Of a stretch of 64,000 bases of DNA, positions 56,115 through 64,000 are shown piece by piece. The DNA is from Ligula intestinalis. Lineage: Eukaryota > Platyhelminthes > Cestoda > Diphyllobothriidea > Diphyllobothriidae. The position numbers were made by a program, and so were the translations under genes. The stretch spans positions 37,075,738-37,139,737 of the forward strand of contig JAYGXS010000003.1 in NCBI GenBank assembly GCA_036362985.1, in the 5' to 3' direction. Position 1 is the first letter of the stretch. Each line of letters begins with the position of its first letter. The notes beneath the pieces were generated by a model. It was not told where the DNA came from and made no database searches. It saw nothing but the letters and a program-made list of their open reading frames with translations.

Positions 56115-59100
56115 TGCGCTCTGTAGTTGGTTAAACGAGTCTTTATCAGAGTGGTTCCCCCTCCTCCCCCGATCTGGTGGCAGGAGGACATGTGTTTTTT
56201 ACTTTTGTTACTCTAAGCTCTGCAAAAATATCTCATGATTGGTCGTATAAGAACTAAAAAATAAATCAGAAGAAATACTGACCAAAATAAGTGAGATTGG
56301 AATGGCCCTTTCCAGCTTATTAGCCGTCGCTACGCAGTCCTAGCTCAGACTCACCCCTTAATAAAACTCCAAGCCAAAAATCTAGGGGCGTCTTCTCGCC
56401 TACAGTGAGATCAGTGGATTACCGAGCGCAGCTGAGAGGGTTACGGACACACAGCTTAATGAGGGAACGATTGAACTGGCTCTCAATGACAAGAAGTCTG
56501 GTCTTCAACCCTAAATTCTACTGTCTTGGAAATTGTGCATGGCTGGCTACCGGCAACTAATAAGACAGAAATTAGTATTACACCTTTCCTTGCCATTTTC
56601 AGCATTCGTTCTATAGGCCTAAAGTTGTTTGAATTTTGCATGTATTTGCCGATTGCAGATTACGAAAAAATGTGTAGCGCCCCAGAAGCTCGGAAATACG
56701 GGCATGGTTGAGGCTGAAATAGCCAGTACTGGTTAGAGAGACGGTGCAAATCGAAGTTACGTCAATTGGGTTTGGAAGTACAAAAATATAGATGAAACGC
56801 CAGAAGCAATTTCATAACCATCTTCTGAGGATGGGTTTTAAGTTTCTTGAACAAATGATCTTCAAGGTCTGTGGTTGTTGGGATATCCTCTGGAACAGAA
56901 AGATTTCACCCGAGCTGCCGCCTACCTACTTATTAGTTCTTGCGACCTCCCAAACTATTGGCTCACTATAACAACCATGAGACTTTCAAACTTTTAAGAC
57001 CTCCACACTATGGACGTATAATATGTCACCAAAATTAACTGAACCCTTTTAAGAGGCGTGAAAGCATCTGTCCCAGATAGGGACTAATGAACCTATTGAA
57101 AGCATAATAATAAATCTTCTACGGTGTGGTCATCCTTAAAAAAGCTTTTCCCACTCACTACTTATCTCTCTTTGAGAGAACAAAGTTGTCAGGAACCATT
57201 TTGGAGGCTGCACACTGAGTCTCGTAGAGTGTGTAGCTTTTCCAATAATAAAAAATGCCTTAACATCCAAAATGATAAGAGGAAATGATGAAATGAGTGC
57301 CATCAGACGGATTTGAGCCACCAATTTATGAGTTTAACATACAAAATGCTGCTCCGGACTACAGATGACACACCTGACTACTGAGGATATCGTTAACCAG
57401 TCACGTCTGCAAAAAATATCGTAGGAAAAAAAGCATGGTGTCGTTCATGTTAATGTCACTACAAATGAGTTGATCTTTTCTACAAAAGAGGTACAGGTGG
57501 AAAATTGTAAACTCAGTTTCCGGAAAATTACATCTCAGAAGAATGTAAAGGATAAATGGCAAAATAGATTAGGATTAAAAAATTACATTAAAGTTTTCTA
57601 ACTTGAACTTTATTCAGGCGCCAATGCTGGTATCCCATGAAATACCTACCAAAAACTGTCCTTACTAGTGGATAAAAACCAGTAATTAGCAAAAATACGT
57701 GTTTCCTTTTTGTTTTACTTAGGAAAATATGCTTACTCCTCCCCCAGTAACTGATTCAAAACCTTGTAGTCTTTCGAAACAAACTTTATCTTAAGTCCCC
57801 ATTGCGAAATCTCCAAACTCAGATCCACACAGTCTGCAATAAAGGTGATACCAATTTTTCTTCTTTTTTTGATAGTCTGAAGGTTCCCCGAAACGGATAA
57901 TTTGATGAAATCAAGAAATCCATTTAAGTTCCCCAGGATGTACGCCGTAAAGTCCGTTGCATTTTACTGGAGCTAAACTAATATTTATTATTTTGATGAA
58001 TAGCTATATGTTCATTCAGGTCTGCCCAATTTACTAAGAGTGTATTTGAAACACAAAGTTAATGATAGAACCATCTGCAGCCTTAGTAACTTTGCTACCG
58101 ACTTCTGCATAAGCTCAACCAGTTTCGTACCGACAGTATATGCAATGACAATTTGATCGAATGAAATTTTTTATTTTATTTCTATCCTGTAAAAACACTC
58201 TTCTTGATGGTTAAATTTTACAACTTTACTGCTAATGCCTTGAGGTTAACGTAGGTCTCATTAATAAGACCTATATTTTCATGTCTGTGGTCTGAGGATA
58301 CGGAAATAATTCTGCCTTGAATTGAGGCAATGTGATCCTTAAGATTGGCCCAGGGCTACTAATAAAACGGAAATGAGAAACGCATTGCGACTGATCACAG
58401 GAGCAATTAAACTGCCCAACATAATCTGTTTTTATTGTAATTGTAGGAAATAAATCTCAAAACGTCGACTGCTGACTTACAATTTTGGATTCTTCCGTCG
58501 TCTCTTGGTTGCGTACATCGTCTTGATTACCCAGTCGTCTACCATTGTGACAGTAAGTACTAGTCCCGTTAGGTTGTTGACTAAGGAGAGTACGGATATT
58601 AGTGGTTCTTCAAAGAGTCAGCTCAACAATTGTTCGCTTAACAGATGCCCGCAAAGAATATTTGCTTGAGCTAAAGGAGCTCAACGCACGACTCGGACAC
58701 CTGATTGGACAAGGATATCAAAATGGCAATAAACCTCGACTCTGGTTGGCCAATTTACCGGCTGACGCGCCGCGTCGCTTGCACGGACTTGCTCACCTGC
58801 TGATTTCTCATTGGTTAAGCGGAGATCGGCCAAAGCTGCCAGAGTTTTGAGCTCACTCCCTCAGTGAGTCGACGAACGGGAGGATTAAATGATCTATGGC
58901 CTGCCTAGTGTGATCAATAAATTTTAGTAGAGGTGTTTAACGTAACGGAAATGTTAGGGGCATTGGTTCCAGAAAATATGAGTCCAACAAGTGTTGAAAA
59001 GACGCAGATGGCAGTCAATGTGAAATTTAGAGAATTTATTTACCTAAGTACGCTGAAACGCAGTTTGCGAAAAAAAGCCTCACTTGTGTGAATATATCTG

Positions 59101-59830
59101 GGTGGAAAGAAAATTGTAAAGGTTCACTGGTACAATAGAAAATTGGCATTGCGACGCGATTGGAGGCCCCAAAAGGATTTTTTCGAAACATACTAGGTAT
59201 TGCCTGGTACAGTTTGCTGATAGTAAGATTGTTTATACTTATTTTTCGATAATCGATTTGGGAGAAAATGATTTCACATTGCCTCTACGAATGAAATTTT
59301 AGTCAGTTAATGCCAAAAATATTCCCTATTGGCGTTTCACGAGCAATAAACAGGTGCTTACACTGTTATTTCCATCCCCCAAGTTTGTTCGAACATTGGT
59401 TCAAACTCGTACCTTCAAGATCGAAACGGAAATGGTTACCCCGAATCTTTTTTTCCTAGAAGGACATATTAACATGATAAGTTAATAGAATTATCTGTAA
59501 GCCAAACTGTAGATTAAACGCATGCCAAACTAAGAGGCCAAGAAAGGATATATGCAATACACAGGCATTCCGCCAGGAGCACAAGCGTCAGGTTCTTTTC
59601 TCCTTACTTTACCCTACTTCTATTCAAATAGATTAGGAAATCGCATCGGAAATCCCGTCGGAAATTTGACGAATTCTGATGGAATCCATTGAGGAAAGGA
59701 CAAGCTCACTGGCGCAAACAGGAGAATCCTAACCTCGTGTCAACTTTCATCACATATTTGAGAACTAATGAGCATTTCTCCTCCCCTTCCATTAACAATG
59801 TTGTAAATTTGAAGCATAATTTTCCCGGTG
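56115..59830. other. No recognised gene
   Basis: AT-rich. The plus-strand frame at 58602-58850 (LTDARKEYLLELKELNARLG...) is preceded by AGGTTGTTGACTAAGGAGAG, similar to 16227-16247, so it is probably part of a dispersed repeat. Confidence 0.5.
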
Positions 59831-59834
59831 AGAA

Positions 59835-59975
59835 CTTGAAAATAGCAATGCAAAATTTTAATGGATCCGTAAAATTTCATGAGTGCTCGTCAGTTGCATC
59901 CACTCAGTGCGTTAAAGGTTCATGAACGAGAAAATTACAAAACTGAATTTGTACAGAAATGTCATAGGTCATAAT
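59835..59975 (+). repeat. Left inverted arm of the Penelope-like element
   Basis: Matches the reverse complement of 61446-61587. Shared blocks include ATGCAAAATTTTAATGGATC, GAGTGCTCGTCAGTTGCATC and TTAAAGGTTCATGAACGAGA. Confidence 0.9.
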
Positions 59976-60104
59976 CACTAAGGCTAATTAAGTTTAATTA
60001 GTAAAAAAAAGAAAGTTAATCGAGGTGGAGGGGGAACAGGGAAATTGGGTTGCGGGAAAGAAGGGGGAGGGCAGGGAAATGCGCAAATCTGGGAGCCTGT
60101 AATT

Positions 60105-60618
60105 ACAAAGGCAAGGCCAGGCTAACCACATGCTCCAACGGTTTGCATAGGTCCGGTTTAAAGCGTCTTATACAGGCTGCCTCCTGGTAGCACAAGATTC
60201 GAGATGTTCGTGCTCGAAAAAGAACTCTGAATGAAGTTAAAAGGTCTACAGTATGACCCGCGTCCAACAAGTGTTCCGTAATAGACTAACGAGAGGATCG
60301 GTTTTCTTGCTTGAATAACCAACTAGGCAGGTGCTCCTTGGCTCTGGCTGCCAATTGCCTGTGCATTCGCTCTATGCACTTGCATCCGCAAGTGCATGTA
60401 AATTCATAAACGCAGTTGGAGGTGGCGCGCAAAGGTAAGGCATCCTTAACACAAGGAATTGGCAAGGGCTTTGTTTCAGAGCAGAATACGAGTTCAGCGG
60501 CTTCATAGGTTCTTTCTTTAGCCTTGAGTAGGCGCCTTTTAATAGTTTTTAAGATGTTATCACCCTTGAAAGGCAAGGATACAAATACTGGCTTTTTAGG
60601 AACTGAATGTTCCTTCAT
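60105..60618 (-). pseudogene. Penelope-like linker and GIY-YIG endonuclease
   Basis: Starts KKPVFVSLPFKGDNILKTIK, then the GIY part SNCVYEFTCTCGCKCIER (normally GIY...YIG; here the YIG Tyr is Cys and the Gly is Glu) and LAARAKEH. After a TAG near 60286 it resumes in the same frame with TEHLLDAGHTVDLLTSFRVL and CYQEAACIRRFKPDLC, keeping the conserved Glu and the RRFKPDLC tail. Mutated motif residues plus the stop make it inactive. Confidence 0.85.
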
Positions 60619-60624
60619 TTTCGG

Positions 60625-61015
60625 TCACAGGGGTTTGCTATATTTGTCTATAAACTGAGGTGGATATCCACGCTTCAGTAAAGTATCCTTGAGACAGCCT
60701 AATTCTACTTCCAAAATATCCTCCGAACAGATTTTTCTAGTCCTCTGGAAAAGGTTACATACCAAGTTACGTTTCCATTGAATGGGGACAAAACTTAGAT
60801 AATGTAGATACTGACCTTTCCAGGTATTCTTGTGGTAGACCCTCCGTGAAATAGAGCCATCTATCAGTTTGGACAAGTGGACTTCGAGGAAAAACAGTTG
60901 GTTATCGCGTTCTGGTTCCATAATAAATTTAATCTTTGGATGCAGCTTGTTCATTGTGGACAATAATTCCTCAGCTTCTTTCAGGTTCTCCAAAATCGTG
61001 AAAACATCGTCTACA
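60625..61015 (-). pseudogene. Penelope-like RT, YVDD box to thumb (frameshifted continuation)
   Basis: Begins YVDDVFTILENLKEAEELLS (catalytic Asp pair present), continues HPKIKFIMEPERDNQLFFLEV, then SRRVYHKNTWKGQYLHYLSF and a thumb-like stretch ending YPPQFIDKYSKPL. This order is that of Penelope-like RTs. It is out of frame with the preceding motif B segment and ends at a stop before the GIY-YIG part. Confidence 0.85.
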
Positions 61016-61462
61016 TATCATCTGTAGTGTTGTGTGGTTCAATTTTGCGAGTACATTTTCGTCCAGATGGCCCATGAATAGGTCTGTAAAGGTTGGTCCT
61101 AGCGGGCCTCCCATTGCGACTCCATCAATTTGTCGATAGAATTGGCCATCAAACAGAAATTGGGCATTCTTGGTACACAGGTGTAGTAAGTTCCGTAGTA
61201 GTTGCGGGGACAGGCGTGTGTCAGATGAATAAGCACAAATAATGTCTATGGTTTCATCCAACGGCACATTAGTAAACAAGGACTCAACATTCAGGGATAT
61301 CATACTTTTATCCTGTTTATTAAGCTGCCTGATCTCGTCGATAAACTGGAAGCTGTCTTTCAATGTGAATTTGGAAAATCTTTGGCGAATTGGCTCAAAT
61401 TCCTTTACTAGCCAATGCGCTAGTTTGTGAAAGTGTGAGTTTGACATTATGACCCGTGACAT
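60971..61462 (-). pseudogene. Penelope-like RT, palm motifs A and B
   Basis: Reads HFHKLAHWLVKEFEPIRQRF, then MISLNVESLFTNVPLDETID (motif A) and FYRQIDGVAMGGPLGPTFTD (motif B). In active Penelope RTs motif A has Asp where this copy has Asn (LDV to LNV), so the catalytic centre is lost. The frame breaks near 61015: the catalytic YVDD box lies immediately downstream but in another frame. The upstream RT domain is truncated at the inverted repeat. Confidence 0.88.
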
Positions 61463-61587
61463 TTCTGTACAAATTCAATTTCGTAAGTTTCTCGTTCATG
61501 AACCTTTAACGCACTGAGTGGATGCAACTGACGAGCACTCATAAAATTTTATGGATCCATTAAAATTTTGCATTACTATTTTCAATG
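61446..61587 (-). repeat. Right inverted arm of the Penelope-like element
   Basis: Reverse-complement partner of 59835-59975. Its inner end runs into the surviving RT frame, so this arm is the original and the left one the inverted copy (inference). Confidence 0.9.
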
Positions 61588-61589
61588 TT

Positions 61590-62875
61590 GTAAATGGTAA
61601 TCAGAATGAACAATGGCACTCGAGCCTAATTGGCGTTGACCGAAGCAGCCCTAACCGAAGTCCCTCGGTAACCATCGCCCTATGTATGGTGTGCAAACTT
61701 CAGGATGACAATGTTCACCTCTACTCAGTTTTATTTTCTTGGCAGTTAAATCCCTTCACTTTGATGTCCTAGTATGTTATTTTAGATATGTAGCATTTCA
61801 TACTACTCACACAAAATACCAAGTTGTCGATTCTTACTGCAAGCCTCATGCTTTGCCAGTAAATACACAGAGTTATCCATACCAGGTGCCCGAATTTATT
61901 TTTTATTTGCACATGGGTTGTCGAGTCCACGCGATCTAGTCCAGGATATGGGGGCTGTAACGCACCTGATGGTCTTTGCTGATCCCACTTGTAACTCCGT
62001 CGTAGATTCCGATGGTCCTTGGGAGTATTTCCCTAAAGTACATGGTGTAGGCTGTTGTTTTGAGGGGAATCCCATTCACCTTGATCGTGGATTTGTCAAT
62101 GACGTCATTTAGCGTCAAATTAACTATGAATGCAATCATTTTCATGCTGAGTGCCGCTGTATTTTTTCTTCCATTTTGGTGTTTAGCGCACAATAATCCA
62201 CCAACAGAAGATTGTAGCTACCAGCCTTGGAAACTCTTGTTGAAGTCGACTGCTAACAATTTGTGCATGGTATCGGTGGTCAATATTGGTTCCTGTCCTG
62301 TTAGAATAATAAAGAACCTGCGCATGAAGAGGGTAGCAGCGAGTACGCAGTCCTGTTATATCTCGTTTGTCATCGCAAATCCTTCCAAGACTGATCGTGA
62401 CCATGATGCTCGACGTCATTCTGTCATGAAAATGTCTTTCCATTTGCGTGCATTGCTCCGGACATTCGAAATTCAACATGCCTCCCCGAAACCCACTACC
62501 GCTCAATGTGTCGGGGGCCCTCCCGAAATCCAGGCAGGTTGTTTAGGCCCCAGTCCGCATTACCTGTCATTGATTTTGCAGCTGGTGGGCCGTAAAGCTT
62601 ATGATTATGATTGCACAGTGATTTCAGGATTCTCACTGTGTTTCTGAAGTGTGTACTTGTCCCGACAATTTGGTTTTTGATTCTATCAATGTCTATCCTG
62701 TGCTCCACAGCATGGTAATGCAACAACAGTTACTTGCGCATGAATTAGTTTAAAGTGATAGTAGACTTGCGTTAAATCTATCGCATTTCGTCATTCACAC
62801 ATGTCAAGTTTCAATTCAGAGTCATGTGATACACACACACACGTTATTAGAAGGAGAAGGAGCAATCGATGGAAC
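61590..62875. other. No recognised gene; possible retroelement debris
   Basis: Frames are open on both strands (195 codons plus at 62060-62647). Minus strand near 62700 reads HAVEHRIDIDRIKNQI and RNTVRILKSL, faintly like the H.ID......R..E tail of GIY-YIG linkers in retroelements. Too weak to call. Confidence 0.3.
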
Positions 62876-62879
62876 AATG

Positions 62880-63115
62880 ATTTTGTAGGCCTAAAGTTTC
62901 GGATTCTGCCCAGAACCCATCATCAGCGACAAGCACAGAAAAGGCACAGGTTGCGCAGTATTTATGGTCCGTTGCGGCCACTTGGCCACATGCGTACTGA
63001 AATTTGCAGCTCCCATTATCATCGCTTGGGTTCTTAGCTGATGCGATGATGATGGCCTAGAAAGCCTGTGTCCGAGTCGTTAATTGTCACACTGTCATCC
63101 TCCGAATCAGAATCC
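62880..63115 (-). repeat. Dispersed repeat carrying TATA-like box and hammerhead motif, copy D
   Basis: Shares several blocks with 18215-18560: GGCCGC...CACATGCGTACT, CCCAAGCG, TATAAATA-like and the hammerhead core. This looks like the 5' (promoter plus ribozyme) end of a Penelope-like or retrozyme family. Confidence 0.6.
62893..62930 (-). ncRNA. Hammerhead-ribozyme-like motif, copy D (best core)
   Basis: Minus strand: intact CTGATGA (62926-62920), stem II GGGTTCT-GGGC-AGAATCC with one G-T pair, and intact GAAAC. A TATA-like CCATAAATA sits about 33 nt upstream (62967-62959), in the same relative place as in copy B, and the surrounding CACATGCGTACT block is shared. Stem III and the cleavage site are unclear (TTTAGGCCTAC), so activity is doubtful, but the three core boxes are in correct order and spacing. 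Confidence 0.7.
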
Positions 63116-63119
63116 TAAA

Positions 63120-64000
63120 CGCAAGGCCAATAAAATGCTTATTCAGAAATCGCTCCGACTCCTTCTGAATTGCTTCGTGGAACTCGCCTGTTCGCATCTA
63201 TCAACACAGAGTATTATAGCTTGTCGTGACCTGATCGGGCAGGGAATAGGCACAGATGGCTCGTACGGTGTGGATCTGCACGCCCCCACATGCTTAGCAC
63301 TGGTTATGGGAATACCGTATAACATGCCCTGATCTAGCCCTCGTCTTGGTCCAGCGCATTTACCGTTCAGGAAGCACGATTGGCGCACGTAATTTCGCGA
63401 GATGCCTGCTCGTGTGACAAACGAGGGCTTGGACAAAAAATTCGCCTGCGCTGTGGAGGACGGAGATGCCTCTGAGGTGATCACGGAACTGGCGTTTGCT
63501 TTTACGTTTTTTTTTATCGTGGCGTAGGGACGCAAGCTTTTCCATAGGCTTAAGAGGGCCGCATTGGCAAATTTAGAGTGGCCTCGAGTGGTCGATTAGC
63601 CTTTTTCCGTTGGACAGTTGACGCACTACCCTACTGGGTTCCTGTATGGAGGATGAACGATTGCTATCGGCATTGGCACCCATATAAGGAGCCGGTTGCT
63701 GGTTTACTTGCTGATTATTGATAGATAGCTGGGGACACCCTAAAACTGCGCCGCCTGGATCTCCAGGATCTTATAGACTTCTGCGACAGTAAGGTCGCGC
63801 CATCGAAACTGAGCAATGATACACTCACCCTGGATTACAGGCCCTAGCAGGTTTCACAAAACACGAAGAAACTGTTCATCTATCCACGTTCGGGATATTC
63901 TGGGATTTATTTAACTTAGCAACTACGTCAACCTTTCGGCATATCCCTCCCTCCTTCTCTTTCTCCCAAGAAGAATGTTGCCATGCTGGCTATCCTTGGT
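63120..64000. other. No recognised gene
   Basis: Short frames only; sequence adjoining the hammerhead-bearing repeat. Confidence 0.55.

Larger units (their letters stand above)
59835..61587 (-). mobile_element. Truncated Penelope-like element (RT + GIY-YIG) with inverted terminal repeats
   Basis: Minus-strand RT and GIY-YIG sequence bounded by an inverted pair: left arm about 59835-59975 and right arm about 61446-61587, roughly 140 bp at about 90 percent identity by eye. The right arm is the start of the surviving coding region, so the left arm is an inverted copy of the element's own 5' part. Penelope-like elements are known for such partial, inverted or tandem second copies. The N-terminal RT part is missing, and the coding region holds a frameshift and stops. 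Confidence 0.88.

Noticed and set aside
62060..62647. 195-codon plus-strand open frame
   Set aside because: No recognisable domain, Cys/Ser-rich mixed composition, overlapping open frames on the other strand and location in retroelement debris.

Overview
The window reads as nuclear DNA from a flatworm, most likely a cestode (inference). It is intron-rich and AT-leaning, packed with decayed non-LTR and Penelope-like retroelements of flatworm type, hammerhead-ribozyme-like motifs and short inverted-repeat elements. Two 10-N assembly gaps are present (21316-21325 and 39800-39809). There are no operons, bacterial genes, rRNA genes or CRISPR arrays.

The one gene I can assemble with confidence is a bHLH-PAS transcription factor of the aryl hydrocarbon receptor (AhR/spineless) family on the minus strand. 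It runs from about 50014 down to 30746. Ten coding exons were joined by hand from splice sites: bHLH (49816-50014), a linker exon (46285-46385), PAS-A (45528-45617, 40083-40218), a tentative linker exon (39220-39319), PAS-B (37457-37523, 34343-34650, 33104-33210, 32559-32700) and a very long last exon carrying the low-complexity C-terminal region (30746-32435). All exon phases agree, giving 970 codons from the ATG at 49987. Exon boundaries in the PAS region closely follow vertebrate AHR. The stop codon overlaps a good splice donor, so the C-terminus may continue, possibly into an open exon-like segment at 26721-27035.

The rest is mobile DNA. Left of the gene: remnants of RTE-like reverse transcriptases (2280-2705, 9815-10570), a 5'-truncated CR1/jockey-like RT with an open 326-codon frame but a damaged catalytic motif (7278-8258), a 362-bp near-identical tandem duplication (24475-25198), and a dispersed family around 14.9-16.2 kb and 22.7 kb. 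Inside the AhR introns: several inverted-repeat elements with telomere-like CCCTAA cores, a tRNA-derived SINE and a palindromic repeat. Right of the gene: a truncated Penelope-like element (RT plus GIY-YIG) bounded by inverted repeats (59835-61587).

The most interesting structure outside the gene is at 43614-43919. A hammerhead-ribozyme-like repeat is split by a 249-bp inverted-repeat element with 54-bp termini and an 8-bp target duplication. Other, unsplit copies of the repeat in this window show the empty site. Large parts of the window (most of 1-30 kb and 50-64 kb) hold nothing I can support as a gene.
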